In this document: one piece after another, positions 53,412-62,223 of the stretch
How the letters are laid out: each line of letters begins with the position of its first letter
Position numbering within the stretch: the first letter of the stretch is position 1
From: CAZEAP01 sp964510315
GTDB lineage: Bacteria > Planctomycetota > Brocadiia > SM23-32
NCBI GenBank assembly: GCA_964510315.1
Contig: CAZEAP010000010.1
Span: 1 to 64,000, forward strand
Direction of reading: 5' to 3'
Length of the DNA stretch: 64,000 nt
Program-made: the position numbers and the translations under genes
Notes under the pieces: model-generated
Database searches by the model: none
Told to the model about the DNA's origin: nothing
The model's input: only the letters and a program-made list of their open reading frames with translations

Positions 53412-54950
53412 CTACTCCGAGGTATCCCGCTGGAACATCCTGGGTGTTTCGGGAGACTCGGCGAGCATCTGGGCGCCGCGCCCCACCACGGCCTGAGACA
53501 CGATGCCCTCGACGGTGCTGCCGCTGCCGATGATGCTTTCACTGACGTGACCGTCGCGCACGACGGCACCCTCCATGATGATCGAGTCGCGGACGGTTGA
53601 GTTGCCAACACTTGCTCCGGGGCCGACGTACACGTGGGGCCCAACGCGGGCACTTTCCAGGACGGCCTCTTTGGCAATCTGCGCCGGTCCCTTGATATGG
53701 GTTTCCGAATCGTGTCTGCCTCTTCGAGAGTCAACGAGAAAATGCCGATTGGCGTCGAGAAGCTTCCTCCGGGTGCCGACGTCGAACCAGGGCTCGGTCG
53801 TCAGGTGACCGGCCAGCGGGACGCCGCTGACGACCAGCCAGTGCATGAAGCTGCCGAGGCTGTACGGATCGCCGCCACCCTTGAGGTACTTCGGCAGGGA
53901 GTCAACTTCCTCCTCACGTAGGAAGTAGCAGGCGGTGCTGATGTTCAGAAACGCGGGTATTTCCTGCTTCTCCGTGAACTCGCTCACCGTTTCGTCGGAA
54001 TCGAGGGTGGCTACGCCATACTGGCTGACGTCGCTGCCCGTCTCGAACCTGTAGAGGGCATTGGCGCTGGTACCCTTGCGAGCAGCAAAACGCAGGAACT
54101 CATCCAGTGCGAAGCTAAACACGTTATCTCCGCCCAAGACGACGACATCGCGAGGTCCCTGCAGATTCACCGCGTAGTGGAGCGCTCCTATAGGTCCAAG
54201 ATTTCCGCCGGAGTCGCTCACTGGCTCGGCAATCACCTCAGCGTCCTCGGTGCCCACACGCGTGAGAAACGCACGGATATCTTCCTGAAACTCTCGGTTG
54301 GTCAAAAGGTAAGTACGACGGACGGAGCTACAGTCCCGGATAAAATCCAGGACGTAACTGAGAACAGGTTTGCCGGCAACAGGCAGCAGAACCTTGCAGA
54401 AGTCCAGCGTCAGCGGCCACAGCCGGGAACCGGAACCGCCGCAAAGCACGATGCAGTCCACATCAGGCGGGCCCGAAGCGCGAATCTTCGGAAACGCTGC
54501 AACTATTTTGGCGCGCAAGTCGTCGGGCGTGGTGAAGAAGTTCACCGTCACACGCTCGGAGACCTTGTGTCGGAACGCCTTCTGATCCTGCCAACGGCCG
54601 TCCTCGATGAGCAGGTTGGCCGGAACAGGGAAGTCTTCTGCCGACAGAAGCATAAGACAGGGCTTGGACAGCTCTTGGGCTACCTCGAACTCCAGTTCAG
54701 TGAAGCTGATCTCGGTGCCCTTCGGGCTGCTGCCGTAGCACGGCCCCAGGAGGCCGACGAAGACGTCACAGTTCCCTATCTGCTCCCGACAGTAATCGGC
54801 CGGAGTTTGGTGGTCGACCGTGAAGTCCTCCATCCGAACGCAGTGATGGCCCATGGACTTGACGGCCTTCTCTGCCGCGTCGCGGTATGCCAACAGGTCT
54901 TTGGTAGTGGAGCTGAGGAACACGGTTTTGGGGTTGTTGTCTGCAGTCAT
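53412..54950 (-). CDS. DUF4062 domain fused to an NDP-sugar nucleotidyltransferase
   Basis: A 512-residue protein. Residues 8-160 are a DUF4062 domain (VFLSSTTKDLLAYRDAAEKA, CDVFVGLLGPCYGS and TELEFEVAQELSKPCLMLL), a TIR-like fold mostly found at the N-terminus of STAND NTPases and other conflict proteins. Residues about 174-400 are a sugar-nucleotide pyrophosphorylase with the activating loop LCGGSGSRLWPLTLDFCK (Pro before the Lys replaced by Cys), GGDNVFS and EPWFDVGT. Residues about 420-500 form a left-handed beta-helix of hexapeptide repeats. The combination is unusual. It is 103 bases downstream of the RelA-SLOG-RyR gene on the same strand. ATG 54950 is chosen. Confidence 0.88.
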   Translation of the reverse strand: MTADNNPKTVFLSSTTKDLLAYRDAAEKAVKSMGHHCVRMEDFTVDHQTPADYCREQIGNCDVFVGLLGPCYGSSPKGTEISFTELEFEVAQELSKPCLMLLSAEDFPVPANLLIEDGRWQDQKAFRHKVSERVTVNFFTTPDDLRAKIVAAFPKIRASGPPDVDCIVLCGGSGSRLWPLTLDFCKVLLPVAGKPVLSYVLDFIRDCSSVRRTYLLTNREFQEDIRAFLTRVGTEDAEVIAEPVSDSGGNLGPIGALHYAVNLQGPRDVVVLGGDNVFSFALDEFLRFAARKGTSANALYRFETGSDVSQYGVATLDSDETVSEFTEKQEIPAFLNISTACYFLREEEVDSLPKYLKGGGDPYSLGSFMHWLVVSGVPLAGHLTTEPWFDVGTRRKLLDANRHFLVDSRRGRHDSETHIKGPAQIAKEAVLESARVGPHVYVGPGASVGNSTVRDSIIMEGAVVRDGHVSESIIGSGSTVEGIVSQAVVGRGAQMLAESPETPRMFQRDTSE

Positions 54951-55053
54951 GGCTTTTCTATCTCCGGTTGCCGATCCCTCAAAAATAAGCCCGGCTAAGC
55001 CGGCTCGCGACGCCACAATGATAGCAGGAAAGTCCGTCCCGGGAAACCGGGTC

Positions 55054-57633
55054 TCACAGCTTATACACCTCCAGGCCGGCTTCTCCGAGTACTTCCGGCC
55101 AGTCCCGGACTGCCTGGCGGTCGTATTCTTTGATCTTCTCGGGTAGTTCCTCCCAGGGGACGAGATAGGGACTCACTTTGACTTTGGCGTCGCGTCGCGG
55201 ACCGTAGCTCCACCCCGCGCGGAGCCTTTCGAGAATCCAGCGCCCGTGCTCCATCTCGGCCATGGTTTCCACTTCCTCGTCGGTGAACTGCACGGAGGCG
55301 GGCTCGCCCTCGGCCTCCCCCACGCCGTATCCGATGCGGCGGAGCGTCTGCTCGGCGTAGGCGGCCTGCTGGCGGTTGGACTCTTTCAGGTCCTCGCGCA
55401 GTTCCTGCCACGGCACCATCGCCGGATCGGCACTGCGGTAGCGGTTCTCCTCCAGGAACCGCTCGTGTACGGCCTTGCCCGCCCTTTCGACCAACTCGGC
55501 GGGTATCTGCGGTGTGGCGGGATTGACGAACGCCCGAACCGCCGCCGGGTCGGGGGGCAGCCAGATCAGCCGGGAGGCCGGCCACCAGCGGCGTTCCTCT
55601 CGCAGTTCCGAAGCGCTGCGACCGCTGGACTCCACCACACCCACTGTGGCGCCGAGGGCGAGGGCCAGCCGCGCCTCAAAGCCCGTGATGGGACCGCCGT
55701 TGATCACCAGCACGCGCACGTCGGCGGGGTCGACGCCGGCCGCGATCAGGTCAATCCAGGACTGCAGCGGTTCGAGGGCGGTGAAGTCCCGCGTGTGAGG
55801 CTCCGCCCTTCCCCTTCCCATGTCGGTCGTCACCTGCACCTCGTATCCCTCGTGCAGCTTCACCTCGTCGGGGAGCGGCGGCATGAAGAAGGGCCGGTAG
55901 CCTATGCGCCGCACCTCGTCGGCCGGTCCTTCGGTGGCATCGGCGGCCAGGCCGCTGACCCCGGCCGTGGTGCCGCCACCGACGACGATGCCCCGGAACC
56001 CCTCAAACGCTTCCCGCAGCATTTCGCGGTATTGCTGCATCTCCTGTTCAACGCTGGCCGCACAGCCGCCGCTGACCATCGCGACATCGCCACTGACCGG
56101 GCTGAGGTCCGCCGATACCAGGCCCTCCAGCTCCTCCGTCCGCTCCCGTACCTCGCCGGGCATCTGTTTCTCACGCTCCGGCTCACCGCTGGCCTCCCGG
56201 CCGGCCGCCGTGACAACCACGGCAAGCAGCAGGAATCGGCGCACCGCTTCGATCGCCCAGTTCAGGTCCGCGAACGCGGGCATTTCAGGCAGCGACCGAA
56301 GGATGGGTTTCTCATAGTGCTCGACCGAGCGGAGCGCCAGGCAGATGGGCGTCGGGCTCGCACTGAGTTCGATACCCCGCGCGTAGGCGGCAAGCGCCTG
56401 GTAAGGACGGTCCAGCAGCAGGGCGAATGTCCCCATGTCGTAGAAGGCCCAGGGCAGGTAGATCTCTACCTCGGCCCAGTCCCGGCAGGTCTCCACGGCC
56501 GCCTCGAGGCTGGGGCGCATCAGCGAGATGAACTCGACGTCGCCTACGAAACCGGTCTTACACTCCAGATAGTTCGCCAGCACGTGAGCGTCACCGGGGG
56601 CGGCCTCGAAGGCGCGTTCGTAGTAGTGTAGGGCTTTTTCCGGCTCCTCCTCCCAGGTGTCCCCCAGCGCGCAGAGGGCGTCGGCATCGGTGGGGTCCAG
56701 CGCGACCGCGCGTTCCAGCTCGGCCCGGCCGCCTTCGCCGGCCTGATGTTTGGCCAGGCCGAGGTCCCGCAGGACGGGCGCGGAGCCGGAGTGACGGAAC
56801 GGCTCCAGGACTTCCATCGCCTTCTGCCAGTCTTCAAGCGAGATGGCGAGGGCGGCGATTCGGTCCGCAAGGTCCGAGTTTTCCCGGTCGTAGCGGAGCA
56901 CCATCTCCCACTTGGCTATCTCTTTGCGCATCTCCTCAGGGTCCATGTAAGCGCCGTAGTGGGATTTGTAGGCGTCCAGGGCCTCGACCGCTCGTCCGAA
57001 CTGGCCGTCCGCGTCCTCCAGGAGCGCAGCGACACGCGCCAGTTCGCGCCGGAACCTGTCCGGCACGTCGAACTCGCTCTTGTAGACCCTGTCGTGGCTG
57101 ATGCCCGCCCAGGCGTGTTGCAGGAGGGTTCGCACCTGGATCTCCGCCTTGCGTTCGCCGATCCGTTCCAGCACGTCGATCCCGCCCTTCCGGCGGCTCA
57201 CCTCCTCGATAGCCTCTTCCAGGCAGGGCCTGTCGCCGCGAAGCTGCACGACGTAATGCACGGAACGATAGCCAAACTCCTCCGGCCGCAGCCTCCGGAG
57301 CACGTCCATGCTGTTGGCTTCATCGATCCGAAAGTTCTCCCGGACGAACCGGCAGATTCGCCGGACTTCCGGCTGCGTCTGGGTGATGACGCGGGCGCCG
57401 CACAGATCGGTCATCTGGGAGACCGGGGCGCTGTAGCGGTCGCTTCTGCGGACGATCTTCTCGGCGAAGCTGGGTATGCTCTTGGCGCGGGTCTGCACGA
57501 TGCCGACCGTCTCGCAGTCCTTGCAGGCGCGGGTAAGGGCCTCCGAGAGCACATCGGCGTAGAGCACGTAACGGGGCCGCTCTTCGGAGTACCTTTCCAC
57601 CTGCCTCTCATGTTCTACCGGGTCTACAGGCAT
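55054..57633 (-). CDS. RelA/SpoT-synthetase-TPR-SLOG-RyR multidomain protein
   Basis: An 859-residue protein. Residues 49-190 are a (p)ppGpp-synthetase-type nucleotidyltransferase with RAKS, TDLCGAR (Asp76), GYRSVHY and EIQVRTLLQHAW...HD; all key motifs are kept and there is no HD hydrolase. Residues about 285-430 are TPR-like. Residues about 510-710 are a SLOG-type Rossmann domain (VVGGGTTAGVS at 550-560, INGGPIT at 644-650, ESSGRSASE at 668-676). Residues about 725-850 are a RyR domain (MEHGRWILERLRAGWSYG, VPWEELPEKIKEYDRQ). SLOG and RyR are proposed nucleotide-binding sensors, and the synthetase would be the output or the target. The start ATG 57633 has no strong ribosome site. Confidence 0.88.
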   Translation of the reverse strand: MPVDPVEHERQVERYSEERPRYVLYADVLSEALTRACKDCETVGIVQTRAKSIPSFAEKIVRRSDRYSAPVSQMTDLCGARVITQTQPEVRRICRFVRENFRIDEANSMDVLRRLRPEEFGYRSVHYVVQLRGDRPCLEEAIEEVSRRKGGIDVLERIGERKAEIQVRTLLQHAWAGISHDRVYKSEFDVPDRFRRELARVAALLEDADGQFGRAVEALDAYKSHYGAYMDPEEMRKEIAKWEMVLRYDRENSDLADRIAALAISLEDWQKAMEVLEPFRHSGSAPVLRDLGLAKHQAGEGGRAELERAVALDPTDADALCALGDTWEEEPEKALHYYERAFEAAPGDAHVLANYLECKTGFVGDVEFISLMRPSLEAAVETCRDWAEVEIYLPWAFYDMGTFALLLDRPYQALAAYARGIELSASPTPICLALRSVEHYEKPILRSLPEMPAFADLNWAIEAVRRFLLLAVVVTAAGREASGEPEREKQMPGEVRERTEELEGLVSADLSPVSGDVAMVSGGCAASVEQEMQQYREMLREAFEGFRGIVVGGGTTAGVSGLAADATEGPADEVRRIGYRPFFMPPLPDEVKLHEGYEVQVTTDMGRGRAEPHTRDFTALEPLQSWIDLIAAGVDPADVRVLVINGGPITGFEARLALALGATVGVVESSGRSASELREERRWWPASRLIWLPPDPAAVRAFVNPATPQIPAELVERAGKAVHERFLEENRYRSADPAMVPWQELREDLKESNRQQAAYAEQTLRRIGYGVGEAEGEPASVQFTDEEVETMAEMEHGRWILERLRAGWSYGPRRDAKVKVSPYLVPWEELPEKIKEYDRQAVRDWPEVLGEAGLEVYKL

Positions 57634-57995
57634 GGCGGCTCCCTTCTTCTAAGTTATGCAGGTCTCCCGGTGCAGCGCCGGCTCGGACGCGGTGGGCCGG
57701 TGAACTCCGACCGTCTGCCGCGTTCGAAAGCTAAGCGACGACTCCGGCGTCCTCGACCTCTACCTGCTCCGGCGATACGTGGTTGTCTACCGGATGGGGT
57801 CGCCCGGACAGTGGCGCCCCGTGAGTCAGACTGCTTTCGCCTCTCCCAAGCTGCGCCGTTTCAGCCTTTCGGCAACCGCACAGGCAAAGGCGACGTGCCC
57901 GCGTCGGCTTTCGGCGCGATGAAGCTTCCATACATATAAGGCAAAGCGGGCACTTTGGAAAGAAGAAAAGGCATGACTCGCGAGGGTTCCGCAGG
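57634..57995. other. 362-base gap between the RelA-SLOG-RyR gene and the HExxH gene
   Basis: No recognisable gene. A minus-strand frame ending at 57731 overlaps the upstream gene in another frame and looks non-coding. Promoter elements for the RelA-SLOG-RyR gene probably lie here, but I cannot fix them. Confidence 0.4.
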
Positions 57996-58694
57996 TTACA
58001 TGGCCTCGTAAAGAACGTCCACGTGCCCATTTTGAGATGCCTCTGCCACCTCGTCCACGGCGCCCCTGTACTGCGCCAGCTTGGAGCCGCCGAAGATGCG
58101 AAACAGGACGGCGGCAAGATTGTGGTGTGTTTCGATCACAGCGTCCGGGAAATGGGATTCGCGGAGCGAGTTTTGGACGTAGAAGGCGTGGCTCTCCAGC
58201 AGCGTCATCACCGGCTGGACGGCTTGCACTTTGGCCAGGGCCTCCCGGGGGGAGCCGCCTCCTTCCGAAAGGAGGGCGGAGGCCTGCCGAATCGCCTCGT
58301 CCACGCGTTCGAATAGATTCCCGTGGTTGACGTGCTGGCCCCGGTGCACCAGTTCGTGGGCGACCACCAGTCGCAGTCCGTTCAGATTGCTCTCGTCCAC
58401 GTTCTCGCGGACCACCAGCAGCTCCGCGCTGCTGGGCTCGTATGCGGCCAGCGCATTGTTCTCCACCACGTATTCAAGCAGTCGCTCCAGCAGGCCGCGT
58501 CCGGTGTCTTCGACCGGAACCCCCGCCCCCCGCAGCCTCCCGAGTACAAGTTCCTCATAGCCCCGGTCTTTCGGGAGGACGCGCTCGCCCATGTCGTCTG
58601 CGTAAATGGCCCACTCGGTGGCTTCCTCGACCAGTGGGGCGACTTGTTCGGCCAGGCGACTCACAAGCTTTTCGGTGATGTTGATTTGGGCCAT
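57996..58694 (-). CDS. HExxH putative zinc metallopeptidase
   Basis: A 232-residue cytoplasmic protein with the zincin motif HELVH at 123-127 in the context LRLVVAHELVHRGQH and a possible third ligand Glu167 in LLESHAFYV, at a gluzincin-like distance. No wider family is recognised and no signal peptide or membrane segment is present. ATG 58694 has GGAGG six bases upstream. It lies 34 bases after the DUF6785-like gene and 362 bases before the RelA-SLOG-RyR gene, all on one strand. Whether it belongs to that locus as an effector or processing enzyme is inference. Confidence 0.78.
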   Translation of the reverse strand: MAQINITEKLVSRLAEQVAPLVEEATEWAIYADDMGERVLPKDRGYEELVLGRLRGAGVPVEDTGRGLLERLLEYVVENNALAAYEPSSAELLVVRENVDESNLNGLRLVVAHELVHRGQHVNHGNLFERVDEAIRQASALLSEGGGSPREALAKVQAVQPVMTLLESHAFYVQNSLRESHFPDAVIETHHNLAAVLFRIFGGSKLAQYRGAVDEVAEASQNGHVDVLYEAM

Positions 58695-58728
58695 TTGCTT
58701 CCTCCGCCGTGTCGGCGGGTTCGAGGTC

Positions 58729-60681
58729 TCAGAATGCGGGCACGGCGCCGCGGGTGACGGTCCGGACCAGCGTGGAGATTCCACCAACTGACGCCTCGGC
58801 GACGATAAGGGCTATGAAGAAGTAGCGCGCCTGACGCAGTTTCCCCCCGCCGAACAGCTTCATGATTCCCATCTTGCAGAGCCATCCCAGCAAGAAGGGG
58901 AACCATAACCTGTGGGCGTGCCAGCTATGGCACGACAGCAGGCCGATGGCGTGAATCGGCCACCAGTAGAACCGGGCGCGCATGTACATAAAGAACGTCA
59001 TGCCGCCGGCCCCCAGCAGCAGCGACTTGGGGTATGCCTTGGCGGCCGCGGAGCCCTGCTTTATGATGCGCTGAGCCGAGTCCATGCGCCACTTCGGTTC
59101 CGCAGTCTGCGCCCACCAGTCCGAATAGTTCGCGCCCCCCATGCGGTAGGCCGTGTTCAGGGAGGTCCACGTCCCGCAGAGAAGCGCCACCAGGAAGGCC
59201 ACCATCAGGATGGGGACGAGGAGACGACGTTTGGCGGGCTTGAAAACGTCGGAGATGCGGAAGGCGTTGATGGCCATGGGCGCCAGGTAGGCGGTGCCGC
59301 CGGTGATCAGCAGAGGGTCCTGAAGATTCGTGATGACCGCCCCGGCCGGTCCCAGCGCCCGGCCTCCCGTTATGCCATGGATGAATTCCGGCAGGCGCCA
59401 GGTCGTCCTCGCCACGTAGAGTCCCGCCTGGGCGACCACGCGCGCGTAAACCAGGTACCAACAGATGATCATCGCGAAGGCGGCAACCGCCGCCGGCCAC
59501 CGCATGCCGTGGTAGGCATACCATCCGAGGCATGCCCCCAGCGTGACGAGAGAACCCCAGAACCCCAGGCGGTAGCCGACCGGCTCACCGCTGTCGTCGG
59601 CGTCCTTCAGGCCGAGGGCCTTCCGCAGCACCACCCACAGGTGCCGGCGGGCCATGAACAGTATTCCGGCGGTGAAAGCGATGTAAGCGCCGGCCTGCTG
59701 CCAACGCATCAGCGGTTTGCGCAGATGCCCCAGCCCCAGGTAGTGGGCCGTCTGCAGTTCCATCCTGGCGACCAGGTAGAAGACCCAGATGCTCAGCGAG
59801 ACGTCGGCGGGCACAAGGAACGCGAAGCCCACCGCGGAGGTCCACAGGTTGAAGTTCTGAAAACCCATCGGCTCCAGGGGCGTTCCCGCCAGCGCGTCCT
59901 TTATCGGGAGGGGGATATGGAACGCGGGACCGGCGCCGAAGATGACGGGCAGCGCCCTGATGAAACGGAAGCTGAGCGCGAAGACCAGCCCGACGATGAA
60001 GCCCTTCTGGGTGAACGCGGCGGGAAGCCAGCGGCGTTCCGCGCTGCCCTGGGTGAACTCCAGGGGCACGCGGGCCAGTGGAAACATCAGTCGCTCCGAC
60101 TCCACCCACTGCCGGCGCAGGATTCCCATCAGGAAGAAGATGAACAGGTACAGGGCGATGAAGAAGACGCCCCAGTGGATCAGCGGTCGCATCCAGCGTC
60201 CCCACGGCACCCGCTCCCATCCGCCCTTGAAATAGCGGGCGGCCGCCACGGAGCGCGGGTCGTTGCTCAACACCAGCTCTTCGGGCGCGTGGGTCAGCGC
60301 GCCGTCGTCCTCCCAGGCGACGTCCGCGCGCCGGGCGAGATACGACGGAGCCGCCGTAAAGGAAAACCAGAAGCGGGCCAGCCCGTCGCCCGGGAACGTG
60401 GCTCCGACGATCAGCATGCACCAGACCAGCATCAACTCCGCCTGGCTCAGCTCCCAGCCGCGTCGGACCAGCTTGATCAGGAGGTTCACTCCCACCGTCA
60501 GTATGACCAGCACGAGCACTGCCCCGCCGGGGAAGGCCGTCCCGCTGAAACCGCCCCATCCCTTGGCCCAGCTCACCCAGGGCTCGAGCAGTGCTATGCC
60601 CGCCACGAAGAAAAGGCCGATGAGGAAGGCCCGCCAGGTCACGATGCGCTCCGCGATTTGTGGTGGATCGTCCGGGGTCAA
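58729..60681 (-). CDS. DUF6785/DUF6784-like polytopic membrane protein
   Basis: A 650-residue protein with about 14 hydrophobic segments and an internal external loop (about 100-150). Segments such as ESERLMFPLARVPLEFT, FQNFNLWTSAVGFAFLVPADVSLSIW, HGMRWPAAVAAFAMIICWYLV and SCHSWHAHRLWFPFLLGWL are typical of the DUF6785/DUF6784 proteins of Planctomycetota, Lentisphaerota and Armatimonadota, which resemble oligopeptide-transporter-type proteins. Substrate unknown. The start is not firmly fixed. It is the first gene of the minus-strand run leading into the HExxH gene. Confidence 0.78.
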   Translation of the reverse strand: MTPDDPPQIAERIVTWRAFLIGLFFVAGIALLEPWVSWAKGWGGFSGTAFPGGAVLVLVILTVGVNLLIKLVRRGWELSQAELMLVWCMLIVGATFPGDGLARFWFSFTAAPSYLARRADVAWEDDGALTHAPEELVLSNDPRSVAAARYFKGGWERVPWGRWMRPLIHWGVFFIALYLFIFFLMGILRRQWVESERLMFPLARVPLEFTQGSAERRWLPAAFTQKGFIVGLVFALSFRFIRALPVIFGAGPAFHIPLPIKDALAGTPLEPMGFQNFNLWTSAVGFAFLVPADVSLSIWVFYLVARMELQTAHYLGLGHLRKPLMRWQQAGAYIAFTAGILFMARRHLWVVLRKALGLKDADDSGEPVGYRLGFWGSLVTLGACLGWYAYHGMRWPAAVAAFAMIICWYLVYARVVAQAGLYVARTTWRLPEFIHGITGGRALGPAGAVITNLQDPLLITGGTAYLAPMAINAFRISDVFKPAKRRLLVPILMVAFLVALLCGTWTSLNTAYRMGGANYSDWWAQTAEPKWRMDSAQRIIKQGSAAAKAYPKSLLLGAGGMTFFMYMRARFYWWPIHAIGLLSCHSWHAHRLWFPFLLGWLCKMGIMKLFGGGKLRQARYFFIALIVAEASVGGISTLVRTVTRGAVPAF

Positions 60682-60855
60682 CCGGGGATTATATCGAGAG
60701 CCATGCGTCAGACAACCGCGCGCTCCGGGGGGAAAACGGTGGCGGGCACCGGAGTTTGCCCGCCCCCTTCCCGGCCGGTGGAGTGAACGAGGGCTTCCCG
60801 TGGATGCAGAGTCGCGGCACGCGCCGGGCCTCGGCGCGCTGAGGATAGCTTACGC

Positions 60856-61083
60856 ATGGAGGAATGGGAGAGGGAGTATCGATGCCTGGGAAGATCAGGC
60901 TTGCAGGTCAGCGCCGTATCGCCGGGTTCCCGGCGCACGTTCGGGCAGCGAGTGGACGACGCGACGACGCGGCGGTGCATGGAACTCGCCGTCGAGGACA
61001 ACGTGCAGGCCGTGGAGGTCGTCGAGCAGCTCACCGAGGAAGTGCTGGCCCGAATCGAGGATATCCTCGGCAACAAGCCCTGA
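60856..61083 (+). pseudogene. Aldo/keto reductase remnant with large in-frame internal deletion
   Basis: The 75 codons join two ends of an aldo/keto reductase of the KCNAB/YghZ-like type. Residues 7-45 match the N-terminus (YRCLGRSGLQVSAVSPGS, then VDDATTRRCMELA). Residues 49-75 match the C-terminus (VEVVEQLTEEVLARIEDIL, ending GNKP). About 250 residues of the barrel, with the catalytic Asp, Tyr, Lys and His, are gone. The junction is in frame, so a short peptide may still be made, but it cannot be a reductase. Confidence 0.75.
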
Positions 61084-61720
61084 CGCCCCGCCGGGAGTCC
61101 GCGGAAAGCGTGACAGCGTGAGATCGCGAGACCGAATCCTCTGCACGCTGCGGCACAGCGAAGATGTCCGGGAAGGTATGGCACATCCAGGCGCCGCTGT
61201 CGTCCTGCCCGGAGTCGTCGTAGACCCGCACTTTTGATAGCAGTCTGTCTCGCACCTCGTCCGGGTAACGTTCATCGATATCCCACAGGGCCTGGGCCAG
61301 GGTGTTGGAGCCGGCGTTGACGGCGAAGTGCACAGGGCGTGCATCGTCTGCCTGTAGGGCTCTGATGATCAGCTCGGAGCCGGCCGTGCTCTTGCCGGTC
61401 CCAACCGCCTTCATTCCGTAACCGCGCTGTCCGCCGGCGGTGCGCTCCAGCAGATGCTCTCGGGTGGGCCAACCCGGTGCGTGCTGCAGCAGGTTAGGGC
61501 GAACCACGCCGTATGCCTCAACTCGGTCAGCGATGGATTCCGGATAGACCGTGTTGGGCAGCCAGCACGATGTCACGGCGATCAGACCTTCGATTTCGAG
61601 TTCATTGGCGTACATCAGCAGGTGAACCATGGTCTGCGAATCGTCGGGTTCGTTCTCCATGTCTGTCAGGATAATGAGACGGTAACGCTGTTTGGGTTTG
61701 CCTTTGGAAAGGAATCTCAT
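61031..61720 (-). pseudogene. DUF1593 (Sde182-like, nucleoside-hydrolase-like) gene, 3'-truncated
   Basis: A 229-codon frame. Residues 14-187 match the N-terminal nucleoside-hydrolase-like domain of DUF1593 proteins: LIILTDMENEPDDSQTMVHL, EGLIAVTSCWLPN, GYGMKAVGTGKSTAGSELI and RVYDDSGQDDSGAWMCHTFP. Homology stops near 61160. The last ~42 residues are unrelated and run antisense into the aldo/keto reductase remnant. The C-terminal cellulose-binding-type domain is absent. ATG 61720 has AGGAGGT and no signal peptide. It was probably cut by a deletion that also hit its neighbour. Confidence 0.78.
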
Positions 61721-61883
61721 AGGACCTCCTTGTTCCCGAGCAGTATCGAAGGGGCAACAGATGAGAGCCGTGCGCTTAGGCAAAGCCCCGCGCATCGTAT
61801 ACTGCGGCAATCTCGAAAGACAAGCGTAGCCATTCACGGGCTTTCTGAGAATCTGCCCTCCGCCGTTGCGTATGCTGTCGGGC

Positions 61884-62185
61884 ATGGCACCAAAGACTCC
61901 TACAGCCGAATGCCCGAACTGCAAACGGTTTGCAGGCCGCGTGGCCCAACTGGAGGTGCTCGTGCTGAAGCTCCAGGGCCGTATCGTGGAGGTCGAGGCA
62001 AAAACCGCCCGGTGCCCGGCACGGCAAGAAGCGTTGCATGGGCGGCCAGCCCGGTCATCGTCGCCACGAGCGCCCGTCTTTTCCGCCCGAACAGATCGAC
62101 CAGACGCGGCGGTATCGGCTGGAGCGGTGTCCCCGCTACGGCGGGCCGCTGCAGAGGTCCTGGGAGCGGCCCCCTGCGTCCGGCA
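61884..62185 (+). mobile_element. IS66-family transposase (TnpC) remnant, frameshifted
   Basis: From ATG 61884 the frame encodes a start typical of IS66 TnpC: ECPNCKRFAGRVAQLEVLVL, a leucine-zipper-like coiled coil. Near 62000 the homology moves to another frame, which reads KPPGARHGKKRCMGGQPGHR, then RHERPSFPPEQIDQTRRYRL and ERCPRYGGPL, the IS66 zinc-finger region, and stops at 62185. The catalytic DDE core and the partner genes tnpA and tnpB are absent. A dead fragment directly upstream of panB. Confidence 0.75.
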
Positions 62186-62223
62186 GGTCGAGCTAACCGA
62201 CTCGAATTCAGCGGAGGAATCCC

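Noticed and set aside
57731..58117. Possible small minus-strand gene in the gap before the RelA-SLOG-RyR gene
   Set aside because: It overlaps the HExxH gene in another frame, has no ribosome binding site and no family resemblance.
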